Source: Pagrus major (Eukaryota > Chordata > Actinopteri > Spariformes > Sparidae). From it: a stretch of DNA of 64,000 nt. Below are positions 37,001 to 48,180 of this stretch, piece after piece. The stretch spans positions 29,260,551-29,324,550 of the forward strand of contig NC_133230.1 of the NCBI RefSeq assembly GCF_040436345.1. Reading direction: 5' to 3'. The notes under the pieces were generated by a model. The model did no database searches and was not told where the DNA came from. It worked only from the letters and a program-made list of their open reading frames with translations. Each line of letters opens with the position of its first letter. Position 1 is the first letter of the stretch. Position numbers and translations under genes: made by a program.

Positions 37001-40000
37001 TAATAAATTAATCATAAAGCAGGCCTAGGTGCTAAATAAATACTGTAAAAGTATTTACAACTATACAGCCACTTCCCTCAGACACACCCCCAGCACAGCC
37101 ATGGTTGCAAAAACATTGGCAGAGCTGATGAGGTAACACAGGCCAGTACATGCAATACATGAGGTCTTATTGAATTTAAGAATACATCCTTCAAATACCT
37201 CTGTTATTCATGCATCCTCCAGCAGTGGTTCCTGCAACCCATCTGCCCTCATATAAGGTGGTCTTCCAGTGACAGGAGGAGTTTCCATCGAGGAAGTCGG
37301 GACACAGGCAGCAGATGTCAATATCTGAGTAGTTCCTGCAGAAGTCTTCCACGGTCATCCTGTTGATATCAGAGATTAATTTGATAACATTTATTTTGTC
37401 TTCTAGATCTGTGCTGAAAATATAAAACCCTTAACTTGAAATCTATGTCTGTCCAGACTCAGACTTCAAAAGAATTTAATAATCACTTAGTCAATCAATA
37501 TCACCATATTAACATGTTTGACTCCACTGAAACATGCTGTGTTCATTTAGAAACTATGTTTACAGATGAGTACAGAGAACTGATAGAGCTTCATCACATG
37601 GTGGAACAACAGTCACCTGAATCTCAATATCAGCAAAACCAATGAGCTTGTGGTGGACTACTGTTGTATGTCTACTGGAGTTTGAGTTCATGGGTTGCTT
37701 CATACACATGCACACAACCCAGAAAATCTTTACAATCACAGCAATTTCAAGATTCGAGCCCAAGATTAGTGATACCAATTCAGTATCTGACCAAATGTGA
37801 AATAGGCTCACAATCTTCCCTTATGTTCCTGAGTTCTGGTGTTGAATAATGGCCAGAAAAGTGTTTTTTTAGAACATTATGATGTCACAATGATGGTGAG
37901 CTTTTATCTTTTGGATATAAAATGTCATCACTTCATCATTTTATTCTATCAGACCTTTGGGGTTTGGACTTGGACTAGTTTTTATATTGCTGCATACGTA
38001 GTATTTTTACTATACTGTATGTTGCCAAGGTAAAGCATAATTGTGAACATCTTTCATTTTAAATACATCACACGTCAAATATATACTGCTTTACGTGAGT
38101 GGGATGGAAGACATTCAGACGATTTCGCTTTGTGGGACACACACGAAAAGTTTCTTATATTTGATTATCAGCTTACCAGAACTCTCCATCATCAGCCACT
38201 GAGAGGCACAGGTCCCGATCTTCAGCACTCACAGTTTTCCACAGAGATGACCTAAAAACATTTTGTCATTTAAGTAAGAGAGACGAATTACAACACGTGT
38301 TACAACACATGACAAGTTTCAACACATGACCCGAGGCTTACAGACAAAGCCTGTCTTTATGCTCAACGTATGCAAATACAGTACAGGTGGTATGATCTGC
38401 AGAAAAAAGGCCCGTGTTTTAAGCTGCCTTTAAGGCATGACATTACAGTCTATTGCTTCACTGGCAATACAAAACCAGTTTAGAAAGACCAGGGGGAGAT
38501 TTTCAGAAGACAGTTTGAACAGGCTCTCATTATCCCTTCTCCACATAACCTTTCGCATAATCACCTATGGGAAGGTACAGTTAATACCACTCAAAGGATC
38601 ATATTTCAGAAAAGCAAGACATTTGGCTATTAGACACCTGTTGGCTTTCACTAAAAGTAGATTTGAAAAGTGGTGAAATGCATCCTTGAGAAATGTGTTT
38701 GGTGAATGACAATAACTTCATGTTCAATTATTTTGTCATTGGAAAATAATCTAATATTTCTGCAACATCACATTAGAGCCATGTCTTTGTGAATCAGTCG
38801 CTAAGTGGGAGTTGTTCTCACCGATCACTCCAGTCTCCCCTCCACTCTCCGTTTCCCCAAGGGTTCCACAAACGCACCAGTTTTACCAGTTTCCCTTGGC
38901 TTATCATCTGTAGCAGGCATCATGGATGACAGCACCATTGTTAACATATGGTGTAAAATGCAACAGATTATTTAATAAATCAATAGTAAATGTGAGCTTC
39001 AGTCAGAGTTTAAAAAAACAGACAGTTATCTGTATGATCACTATCAGACATAGATTTTCTTCTAAATCCAAATGCAATGCTACAAGTGTATTTCTTCACC
39101 TCCTTCACACCCGTAACAGTGTAGGCATGTCCTTGGACCAGTCCATTCGGCAATACAGTGTTGGCAGGAGTTTCCTACAAGCCAAAGACATTCAAAATTA
39201 GCTAGCATTATCAACAGAATGTGAAGAAATACCAGTTTTTGACATTATGTCAAAGACGTCTATGCATTTTGTTGCAGGGATATCCACTGAAGTTAGCATG
39301 CTAACCAGCTAGCCACAGGCCTGAAAACCTCTTTGTGCCGGTGGTGTACCAACATTATGTCAGTAGTCCGGCTAGCTGCATGGCTGAGCTACTGAGCTAA
39401 CAAACAACAGTAGCTACAGTCATGGAATGTATAAAACGCAATTCAGTTCAGTTAGTAGCAGTTAGCAGTTACTCTGGTGATATGCTGTCCCTGTTTGCTG
39501 GGATTAAAAATTTAACAGGTGGCCAGTTCTTACATGCTGCACCTTTGAAGAAACTATACAGGTTATGTGTTGCAGAAACAAATAATGTGGAGGCTCGTCG
39601 TAAAGGAATTGGATTACGGGGTTCAATCAGTACAATCATTTTAATGTGTCTGAAACAATGGAAAGAAGCTAACTAGTCGTTAGTGTAACAAGATTTGGGT
39701 TAGCTGTAATATTTTGTCATTGTGGCTGCATGTCAGTTGCATGGCTAACTACGCTAATGGCAGCTACATTTAGCAGCAGTAAGCAGTTACTCTAGTCAAG
39801 TGTAACACTGCTTCCTATTTGTTGGTGGTGAATTCTTACATATTGCACCTTTAAGATGCTACCCATTCATTTGAATGAAAATTGCTCAATGAGCATGTAA
39901 GCAAGAAAGGTTAGCTTGCAGGTTGGCTTAGCCCACTACACTTGCTCAGCAGTGTTTCTCCTGCTTGCCCCACCTGTTCATTCACTAAATGAAAATTCTT

Positions 40001-43000
40001 TCATAGGCTCGGTGAAAAATAGAAAAACCCTCCATGATTTCAAGAACATAAATACAAAGAGTAGTGACTGATCAGTCGGAGGTGTGACAGATGGGTTATG
40101 CACTTGTTCAGTGATTACCTTACTCCATTTATTAGATAAGGGTCTTAAAACAAGTCAGCTGACACATTAAGCATTTCAGCTGCTGAAATTTCAACCTGTT
40201 TTTCTGATAAAGTTATAGTTCACTTTATCATTTATCTTGTTCATCTCTCTAAATTGTCTAATATGCACTTTACAAAAAAGATGAAAATTGATTGGTATAT
40301 TTGTGCCTACCCCTGGAAAAGTACCACAGCCCATCAAAGACTTGGATTGGCCAGCTCTGCACATCAGCTCCCACAGGTTTGAAGGAGGCTCTGACAGCTT
40401 GATATACATGTGGACACCACCGGTGAAGTCCATAAGAGCCTCTGCAGGAGTCCCAGCCTTCATGTCAGTGTAGGAACCACACACCCTGACACAGTGGGAT
40501 GTGATATTAATTTTACAGATACTCCAGAAATAAAACTAAACTTGTGATAAGAAAACATATTTATGTCTGAGAAACAATGTATTTTTCTTTGCGTACTTGG
40601 CATAGGCTTTCTCCAGCAAAGCAGGCCAGAACTCATTTGGGTCTTTGGAGTGAACGAAGATCAGTCTCCCATTGATTGTCGGTAGCTTGTCATCAATGAC
40701 GACATCCACCCACTTTCCAAATCTCCAGAACTGTTAAAAAATAAATAAAATGACATTTTCTATTTAACGTCTATTTACCATCAAATGACTGTTGACGTGA
40801 AAGTAAAACATGACATTGCATGTGTCCTGACTTAAGTTCTGTGTCAATATCATTTCTACTAATTTTCACATTGTTATTCATAATAAGTGACACATATTTT
40901 TGTTGTTTTGCCTCTGCCTGACTAATGTGTTGAAAACCCTCCACTGCATGAACATAAAGAAGAAGCCTTGAATAGCTTGGCTGTACTGTATGTGTAAAAT
41001 AAATGTCCTCTTTGTTTTCTACATTTAAATCTGAAATTCAGCCAATGAACCTTGCAGTCGTTAAACTTCATTCTTGAGTTCAGTCTTGAACTTGAAACCA
41101 ACAATTGACAAAACCATCTCACCCAGCCACTCTGGAGCTGTGAACATCACATGGTCTTCTGCTAATAAAGACCATGTGATATGATAAAAAGCTCCAGAAC
41201 AGCTACGAGAAAGCCTCTGAGGTGAGATTATGTTATCAGCTCATATTGTTTCATGTCATTTACTAAAGCAAATACAAAGTGTGTGACTTGCTTGAAGCAA
41301 TATGAACATTCTTTCATAAATCATGATGAGATCACTGTACTTCCTTCCTATACTGTCTCACTATAATCAGTGCTCAGTAATTAAAGTAATAATAACTGGT
41401 TGCGCTGTTAGTATTTACCCTGAAGTGGAACAGCCCGCAGTACTCATCAAATGTTTGGTCAAGAGGAACAACTTGCCCGAGGATGTGAGACTGGAATGTC
41501 AGAGCTCCAATAGATGCGAGAAACCAGCAGTTTCCTGAGTAAAAGATGGCCATTAAGTTGTCAGAAAACATTAAGGCCAACCAGTCAAATGTTATAAATG
41601 AAACAAGTTTTTCCTACCAAGCACTCCTTGACCAAAATCAAACCTGGACACCCCATCAAGTACAAAGGCTGGGTTAGGAGCAATGTTCTGAAACAGAAGG
41701 AGTTTATTGTGAGAAATGAAAAAAAATAATAAAATAAAATAAAATAAAATAAAATAAAATAAAATAAAATAAAATAAATAAATAAAGGATAGGTTTGCAT
41801 TTTTCAGGTCTATCTTAATACAATAATTACATGGCCACATGTACATTTAAACATTTATTGGTCACTATATTCATTACTACTATTCATACTGTTTAAGATC
41901 CCCTCCTGCCATGGGGACAAAATCCACAGCTGTCATTCCTCACAAAAATTGGATTCTAAAAAGCTAATTTGAGGCTTCAGCATTCTGCGCAAGCTAAATC
42001 AAGCAGACATGCTCCAGAGGTACAGTCTTCTTAGTAAAGAAATTACTCTTTGTGTTGCATCACAAGCAACTGAGCTAACCAACCTGCGGAAGAATACTGG
42101 CCATGAAGTTAACACTTGATCCATTTTCTTAGTTATAAAAAGGTTTTAAGGAAAAGTCTAAGGAAATAAAAAACTATGTACTGTATTTCTCTTTCGATCA
42201 GTGAAACAGTGATTATTCAGTTTATTTCAGTGCGTGATCTGACCATATATACTTCTGTTCTTCCAGAAATAGCTAACCATATCAGCTAAAATCTGAGCTT
42301 ACCTGTACAGTAACATGAGATTCTTATGTCTTACACTTGCTTTTTACCTGTCTTCCACACATCAGGGAGCACTGGACAGTTATTTACGTGTTTGGATATT
42401 CGTTCCGTTCAGATATTACGGTTCAAATTGGATTATGCCATCTTAACTCCTTTACTTTGCCTCTTATTCATGGTAAAATGTTATGATTGTTTTGCCTATG
42501 ATATTTTGGGATAGTTTGGGGAGGTTGTTGCAGTTTTTTAAGTGAAGGGCCCAAAGAAAATGTAAAAATCCAGGGGAAGGAGGAATTTTACAAAGTGAAA
42601 CAGGGTTTTGTCTTGTCTTGCATAGCCAGGTCTGGCTGCACACGTTATCATTCTGCTATAGTGGAAAAATGCTCTGGCTTGTTCGCATTTCCTTAAACCA
42701 ATCCCAACCATGTTGAGCAGGGCAAGTTGAGGAGGTAAACCCTGGCATTAAATGGCTAAATTCCATCCAAAAGACAAGTTAAATACTGCTAGTTTGTTTA
42801 TGTTCGTACTGTTAGCAACTAGGTTAGGATTAGGGTAATTTGCGTGTAGGTTGCTAGCTTGGAGGTTGTTATTGTTTCCTGTAGAGACTGGTATTTTGAA
42901 AACAGTAACACGCAGATAGATAGCGGATGGGAGAATGCTGACTACAAGTGGCCAATGGCTAGTTTTTATGTTCAGTCTACATTCGGTGAGTTAGACTAGG

Positions 43001-43693
43001 TTCAGCCTTACTCACCCCAAATAACTTTAGTACAGTCCCTAAACATAAACCATCAAAATGGTCAGAAACAATCAGAAACTGGTGTTTCTGGATAATTTTA
43101 CTGTGTCAACCAGCAGCTGGTATGGCAGCCATTCAAAAAATGTTTAAAAAAAACAAAACAAAACAAAAACAAAACAACCAAAACATGTGCTGTTAAATTA
43201 TTCAGCATTTCTTTGTGAGATTTATTGTGACAAAGACACACTTTGAAATAGAACTGATAGTTTTCAGGACTATACCTCGTCAGTCAGGTTGAGTCTGAAC
43301 ATTGTTAAAAGTGCTAAACACTGAATCACTCAAAGATGCTAGCATTAATCTCAGCTGAATCAGTTTAACTCTCTGCTAGTAACTCCAACAAACTAGATGC
43401 TCAATTAAACATTAACATTTATTGTGACACAGGTTTAACTCTTCCAAATCACTCACCGCTGGCCTCAGCCACACCACTTTTTCCAGATCAGAAGGGCTCA
43501 GAGCCCCATAGCCGATGGAGTTCTTGTCAGGGGGGAACATCTTATCGATGTACCTTAGTCCTTGAATGATGCAGGCCTGTTTCAGTGACTCGTAGTCTTG
43601 GTTGAGGAATTTCTCAGGGTTGGTAGCGCTCCCATAACCATCTTGCCTGTGACGAGCCTCCAAGATGTCCAGACACACACCGGGAGGAGGCAT
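25075..43693 (-). CDS. Calpain B: classical calpain large subunit, 21 coding exons, 693 aa
   Basis: Paralogue of calpain A with the same architecture and an open spliced frame of 2082 nt. Cys105 ([16 protein letters not shown]), His260 ([11 protein letters not shown]) and Asn284 (LWNPWG) are all present, so it should be an active Ca2+-dependent protease. The CBSW domain has [15 protein letters not shown] and [13 protein letters not shown]. The penta-EF-hand domain has loops [12 protein letters not shown] and [12 protein letters not shown], ending WIRISMYT. It differs from A by one residue fewer in exon 3, three fewer in exon 10 and two fewer in exon 13, whose linker is not His-rich. The ATG at 43693 follows an acceptor at 43711 and opens [15 protein letters not shown], matching A. 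Its large introns hold a hAT element, LINE fragments and MITEs. Confidence 0.93.
26510..27642. mobile_element. hAT transposon with perfect 8-bp target duplication (calpain B intron 19)
   Basis: Begins CAGTGATGTGCGGTCAGG and ends with the inverted partner of CAGTGACGTGCGGTGAGG. It is flanked by identical 8-mers AATACAAG at 26502-26509 and 27643-27650. This fixes it as a hAT superfamily element of 1133 bp. A plus-strand fragment near 27150-27250 encodes [20 protein letters not shown], which resembles the N-terminal part of hAT/ZMYM-like transposases, so it derives from an autonomous element by internal deletion. The matching genomic sequence to its right (27690 on) survives in the B' remnant. 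Confidence 0.9.
29610..29830. repeat. Interspersed repeat, family R2
   Basis: Carries ctaacggcagctatcgttagcagcagttac and ends ttcttacatattgcacgttt. Related copies lie near 25490-25900, 39400-39550, 39720-39855 and 50120-50385 (all ending in attcttacatattgcacc, or its complement). It is a common short fish repeat of undetermined class. Confidence 0.55.
30140..30705. repeat. Repeat rich in AAGAACC/GGTTCT words (calpain B intron 14)
   Basis: Words such as aaagggttcgaaacgg, actaagaaccag, aaggttctaagtggaac and aaagaaccctatatggttct recur in both orientations, suggesting a degenerate small DNA transposon. The edges are unclear. Confidence 0.4.
31647..32103. mobile_element. hAT-like MITE with CAGnGGnCCCCAACC ends (calpain B intron 11)
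   Basis: Left end cagcaggccccaaccttttt; right end is the inverse of cagtggtccccaaccaccgg, followed inside by the well-known gggccgcggactggtgcc. These CCCCAACC termini are typical of a widespread vertebrate hAT family. The target duplication is imperfect. An internal segment (31795-31844) is an inverted match to DNA just outside the element (32104-32205); see findings. Confidence 0.7.
32640..32770. mobile_element. Short terminal fragment of the Penelope-like element
   Basis: Closely matches 16259-16380, including ggttctcagtcatccaggtc-type and cttgaagacgtttcacctct words. Only the element end is present. Confidence 0.65.
33690..35065 (+). mobile_element. Degenerate LINE (non-LTR retrotransposon) reverse transcriptase fragment
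   Basis: Successive frames encode [33 protein letters not shown] and [20 protein letters not shown], the ordered reverse transcriptase blocks of a fish LINE. A +1/-1 shift separates the second and third blocks. The catalytic YADD box reads YAND. The 3' end is a ggtccctctacaaataaaga tail. It is 5'-truncated and inactive, and lies in calpain B intron 9 on the strand opposite to the gene. Confidence 0.85.
35270..36520 (+). mobile_element. Second LINE fragment, split by an inserted element
   Basis: 35280-35579 encodes [20 protein letters not shown] and [16 protein letters not shown], the region between endonuclease and reverse transcriptase in fish LINEs. After an 860-bp insertion the LINE frame resumes at 36443 with [18 protein letters not shown], also typical of that position. 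It is a remnant of a different LINE copy from 33690-35065. Confidence 0.75.
35580..36441. mobile_element. MITE inserted in the LINE, ends TAGCCC...GGGCTA
   Basis: Left end tagcccttttcacacagaga ctccgcac; right end inverse reads tagccccattcatactggcc followed by tgagtgcggag. The terminal inverted repeats are therefore imperfect but extended, each followed by a CTCCGCA word. TA at both edges would fit a TA target duplication. There is no transposase. Confidence 0.65.
37440..38937. repeat. Paralogous block 2, right copy (calpain B exons 8-7 and flanks)
   Basis: Source-like partner of 2626-4051. Both exons here are intact, with normal splice signals and a frame consistent with calpain A. Confidence 0.85.
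41724..41786. repeat. (TAAAA)n microsatellite
   Basis: About eleven aaaat units followed by aaat units, in calpain B intron 2. Confidence 0.95.
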
Positions 43694-44459
43694 TGTTGCA
43701 GTGTTTGGGCTCTGTTCAGAAAATTTAGATGAAACACCATTTTGGTTTTTACAATAAATAATTTTGCAGACAGAAGCAGATGAGTGGGAAATTAAAGGAA
43801 AAACCAATACACTGTCAAAGTAGGGTTTTGGTCCAGTACAGGCTGCCAGAACAGCTTCAGTGCATCTTGGTGTAGGTTATGCAAGTGTGGAGATCTCTGC
43901 TTGAGGGATGAACACTATTCTATTCAAATGACACACATGACCAGTTACATTGTTCTAGAAATTTGTTTTATATTTGCCAAATCCCTCACATCTACAGCAG
44001 CAATTAGCATCAAATTTAGTTTGGTCGCTGGTAGATTTAGTTGCAGACAATGAAGAGCCAGCTTTATGCTTGTTGTTTGTACCTCTAAAATTATGAAAAT
44101 AGATGAAAAATGTATCATCCTGTCAAAACTACAAATCAAGACCAATAAACTACCCTTTGAAATATACATATTGCTTCACTTCAGCTTCAATTCTTAAGTA
44201 ATAGCAAAGGTGAAGGATTTTTACTGCTATTTTCACTTTGGTTTAAGCTTTCTCCTTTAACTGTATGCAGTTCAGTGACCCTTTGTGCTATGCCCTGTAA
44301 AAACAAATTACTTGTTTTATCTAAAAAAGTTACCGTGGCACCTGATAGAAGAGAACAATCTAAAAAAAGATGTTATGCCTAAACAAATTATTAAAAAAAA
44401 AAAAAAAACCCTCTTTGTTTTTGTGACAGAATACACTGAATAAACAAACTGACCTTAAA

Positions 44460-44655
44460 GGAAAACACAATTTCATATTGATTTACTTTGTTTATATTTA
44501 GTGGACCCTGCCACCTTTCTAGCTTCAAACAGTATTCTGGGACCTTATTTTCCTCTGAGAATAGCTTGTTTACTCAGTTATAGAAAAACATTTTAACATC
44601 GTAAATATTAAAATTCTGAGTTTGAATTTCTTGTCCAAAAACGACATAGTGCCCC
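44460..44655 (-). repeat. Interspersed repeat, family R3 (calpain B first intron)
   Basis: Reverse complement of the unit at 47895-48180 and of parts of 2130-2390 and 28263-28500: contains ttaaaattctgagtttgaat, gagaatagcttgtttactca and gtggaccctgccacctttct. It is a fish non-autonomous repeat bounded by a tagtgcctgttt/gcactatgtag-like end. Confidence 0.7.
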
Positions 44656-44998
44656 AAGTGAATTTGAGAAGACTAGTTAAGGTAGTTTTGTAATGATTCA
44701 AAACATTTTAAACATTTCAAATCATTTGAACTTGATATTAATTTAGTTGTACTTAAATCCTTTAGTTACATAATTTAATCACAGTTCAGTTAGAAATCCC
44801 AGAAATCTTCCAATTTCTTTCAACTGGAATTCCAAAGCTGAAAATACTTCACTACCTTAAATTTCTGTTTTCTATATTTGATATATGAACTTTTTCAATG
44901 TCAGGCTAGGCTGTGTACCATTTATATCAATATACAGCAAGCGTCTATGTTGTGAAATGTACTGTTTTAAAAAGGTAGGTGTCTTTTGAAGAGCTTAC

Positions 44999-45050
44999 CT
45001 CAGCGGCTTGAGGGAGAACGAGTGAGTGGGTGGGTGGTTCTGCAGATAAG
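44999..45050 (-). other. Untranslated first exon of calpain B
   Basis: The minus strand ends AGCCGCTGAG|GTAAGCTC (donor GT at 44998-44997). It is joined over 1.3 kb to the acceptor before 43711, and is the homologue of the first exon of calpain A by position and promoter words. The 5' edge is estimated. Confidence 0.55.
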
Positions 45051-45070
45051 AGCAGGGACGCTCTTTGCCT

Positions 45071-45077
45071 TAAATAA
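45071..45077 (-). promoter_or_regulatory. TATA-like box of calpain B
   Basis: The minus strand reads CAGGTATTATTTAAGGC, where calpain A has CAGGTATTATAAAAGAGC. The TATAAAAG core is replaced by TATTTAAG, a weaker match. The spacing to the first-exon donor is preserved. Confidence 0.5.
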
Positions 45078-45190
45078 TACCTGTAAATGCCAGAAGCTAT
45101 ACACGTCTGCAAGGTGTTTCTTGGAAAAAAGAAACCCTACCTCCTATCACCTGCAGCGTAATCGTGTAATCTTCCTGTCGGCCCCTGTGA

Positions 45191-45238
45191 CAGACAGAGA
45201 GAAAGACAAAGAAAGAGAGCGAGAGAGAGAGAGAGAGG
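45191..45238. repeat. (AG)n-rich simple repeat
   Basis: Purine run of agagagaaagacaaagaaag followed by (GA)n. Confidence 0.9.
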
Positions 45239-45449
45239 CCAACAGAGATTACAGAGAGTTTCACATGCAGTAATAGAACCTGCTGTATTTCATATTTATA
45301 GCCTCTAACAAGCCTGACCTAGTTTGTTTATACAGTTGTTTTCTTCAGAGCGCTAGACTAGAGTACTTGTCAATTATTAATCAACATTAACACCACTGAC
45401 TGAAACTGAAAGCATTAAAATGTACATAACATAATTATTAACCATGTAA

Positions 45450-45760
45450 TAGGTGTGTGGGATTTAGTGGCATCTAGAGGTGTGGTTGCAGATTGCAGCC
45501 AACTGAAGAGCCCTCTTCTCACCCTCCCCTAAAGCGGCCACTAAAAACTAGAAAACCATGAAAAGCCCTCTCTCTAGAGAGGAGCCCACTCCCTTTGTAT
45601 ATAAAGATAGACGGCAGATTAGAAGGCCCTTCTCCAGCAGCTGCAGGTTGGTAGATTAGCCTGTTACTGTACAAGCAAAAACAGCCTGCACACTACTACT
45701 TGCACCAGTGGTTCAACATAACAAATGACCTGTTTGTGATTATGCATTAGTAAAATAAAA
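45450..45760. repeat. Interspersed repeat, family R4, with a second copy at 46620-46768
   Basis: The segment cccttctccagcagctgcag through cagtggttcaacataacaaa recurs at 46626-46768, where it interrupts a LINE frame. The upstream half (atttagtggcatctagaggt, gcagccaactgaagagccct) resembles a common short fish repeat. Confidence 0.6.
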
Positions 45761-46146
45761 TAGGTTGCACTACAATCCTGGAGTTACACATGCCCAACAA
45801 TATGGGTAATTATTTATCCATATTGGTCAGGAAATGTCAGCACAATGTCTAACATTCTAGGTAGGAGGAAGAGCACTAAACAGCAGCAGCTGCAACGAAC
45901 CAAACAGCAGCAACAGGGAGCCAAATAAGTTAACAGGCTTGACATTCAGATGATTCGTAAACATCCTTAGCAGCTAACATAGCTTCATTATCTAGCATTA
46001 TTAGCTAGTTTTGCTTTATTTCAATTTAGCTAGCTAGTATAAATAAACTCTCTGACCTGAGACGTGCATGTGTAACCCATCCCCCACTTTCGATGCGCAG
46101 CACAGTCAGTGCTCAGGTGACATGGCCCCTCAAGTGCAGGCCAGGC

Positions 46147-46203
<57 letters not shown>

Positions 46204-46222
46204 TTCCTTCCTTTCTTCCTTT
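46147..46222. repeat. (TTTC)n microsatellite
   Basis: About 15 TTTC units ending in TTCC variants. Confidence 0.97.
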
Positions 46223-46224
46223 AT

Positions 46225-47030
46225 GGCCTCACACTGTTTTAATCACACCCTCGACCTTGTTCTGACATATTGAAATTGAACATTTAATAGTTTTCCTACA
46301 TGTGGGACCCTCAGTAATGTTGGGCTATTATTTTCTACCATTGCCCTTTACCAGCTAACTACAATAATTTCTTCATTTAAACCATCAATGTGTCTGTTAG
46401 ATCCAATCCCAACTAAATTGCTTAAAGAAGCTCTACCTTTACTTAGCACTTTTATACTCAACATGATCAAGCTGTCCCTATTAATTGGATATGTACCACA
46501 GTCCTAGCTGTAAGTAGCTGTAATTAAACCGCTTCTTAAAAAGCCAACACTTGATCCAGAGGTTTTAGCCAACTGTAGACCAACTATAGACCCGTATCTA
46601 ACCTTCCCTTTTTCTCTGTGATAGGAAGCCCTTCTCCAGCAGCTGCAGGAGGCTTCTGCAAAAATGTCCTGAGTGCATCTGGGCAGTTATAGAGTAGATT
46701 AGCCTGTTACTGTACAAGCAAAAACAGCATGCACACTACTACTTGCACCAGTGATTCAACATAACAAATCAGATCGGAATTTGAAATCAGGTTTTAGAGT
46801 ACATCATAGCACCGAAACAGCATTGGATTGCAAATGATCTCTTAATCGCATCTGACGAGGGTCTTGTCTCTGTGCTAGTGTCATTAGATCTTAGTGCAAC
46901 TTTTGACACTATTGACCACCACATTTTATTACAAAGATTGGAACATTTAATTGGTATTAAAGGAGCTGCATTGAGCTGGTTCAAGTCCTACTTACGCAAT
47001 CCCTGTAACCCCTTTCAGATCAAGTACCTT
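46225..47030 (+). mobile_element. L2-type LINE reverse transcriptase fragment
   Basis: 46872-47000 encodes VSLDLSATFDTIDHHILLQR and LIGIKGAALSWFKSYL, characteristic of fish L2/Maui-like elements. Upstream pieces near 46380-46600 (ELYLYLALLYST-type, KPLLKKPTLDPE) fit the preceding part in broken frames. A copy of repeat R4 (46620-46768) is inserted in between. The element is 3'-truncated after about 47030. Confidence 0.8.
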
Positions 47031-47894
47031 ATCATGTTATCCAGCCAAAGCCATTGGCATGAAGATGCAAGTAATTCTCAAGAAATGAATTGGCTGTGCC
47101 AGAAGAAATTAACCTGTAAAAACCTGCAAGCTTATTCTTGTATGATAGCCCACTTCTGTGTTCAAGGCATGTTGAACTATTGGAGAACTGATGATGAATG
47201 ATGGGAATAATCCACTCTCCACAGGGGTTGATTCAATTCATGGTGAAAGGTTTTCATTGAAACTACTCCCTCCTGAAGTAATTGTCTCCCAAAACATCAA
47301 CATGGTTTTACTGTTGCTACCTCCACTGTAGTTGGCTCTCACCATAGCTTGGCATGCCTCTACTTCTTGAGAAGTAGTTAGAAGAGAACTATTTGAGGGG
47401 CATGCCAAGTATAAACCCATAGTCAACAGAGTGTAACATGGAATCTTACAACAAACCACATCATAATATAATCATCATAAATCAAAGTGGGGCTATGATG
47501 GGCTTTTGTGTGTGTTCTGTTGTCTGTTGGAACGCATTAAAAATTACAGAGTAGTATTAATCTTACCATTAAGTTGACAGGATTGGATTGAGTTTGTGTA
47601 GAGCTCTTGGTTGCATTCATAATAGCAACTTTCTGTTGGCTGTGTCCTGAAATAGAAATATGACTCCATGCCATATGCTCAATGTCTTCCTCTTTTTCTC
47701 CTTGCTATATCTCCACCTCATCATTATCATCATTTCCGACTTCATCTCCATCTGGGAACAAGGCACAATTTGCTATTGCTGCATTAATCTTCTCCTTTAT
47801 TAACCAACAACAATTCTTGCACATAATAAATAATGAACCCACCCTAAGGAAGAAAACGTTAAAGAAATAAAGTATTACAATGTACTGTTTAAAC
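47031..47894. other. Spacer, nothing recognised
   Basis: No exon, RNA gene or repeat boundary is recognised. A 73-codon minus-strand frame at 47238-47459 has no family motif. Confidence 0.4.
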
Positions 47895-48180
47895 AGGCAC
47901 TATGTAGTTTTGGAAGAAATTCAAACTCAGAATTTTAATATTTGCAATATTAATTAAAACTCAGAAATATATATTTTTTCCCATAACTGAATAAACAAGC
48001 TGCTCTCAGAGGAAAATAATGTCCACAGAACACTGTTTGAAGATAGAAAGGTGGCAGGGTCCACCAAATATAAGTAAGTAAGTAAACAGTTTGAATTTGT
48101 GATGTCCTTTAAAGTCAGTTTGTTTATCCAATTCATGTTTATTTAGTTTGTTTAGGCATAAAAAATTCAGTCAATAAAGA
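47895..48180 (+). repeat. Interspersed repeat, family R3
   Basis: Begins ggcactatgtagttttggaa and shares gaaattcaaactcagaattt, aacaagctgctctcagagg and gtggcagggtccaccaaata with 2130-2390, 28263-28500 and (inverted) 44460-44655. Confidence 0.7.

Larger units (their letters stand above)
25075..43711 (-). other. Exon map of calpain B
   Basis: Exons in transcript order, minus strand: 1 43711-43457 (coding from 43693), 2 41687-41618, 3 41534-41419, 4 40730-40597, 5 40485-40311, 6 39174-39100, 7 38907-38822, 8 38251-38177, 9 37359-37199, 10 33176-33019, 11 31473-31462, 12 31365-31157, 13 30992-30953, 14 30789-30721, 15 29324-29267, 16 29124-29063, 17 28931-28863, 18 28697-28619, 19 28215-28099, 20 26114-26062, 21 25101-25075. 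All introns read GT-AG and phases match calpain A. The 12-nt exon 11 encodes VSEK. Exon 17's acceptor (TTGAGTTAAAAAG) has a poor pyrimidine tract. Confidence 0.9.
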
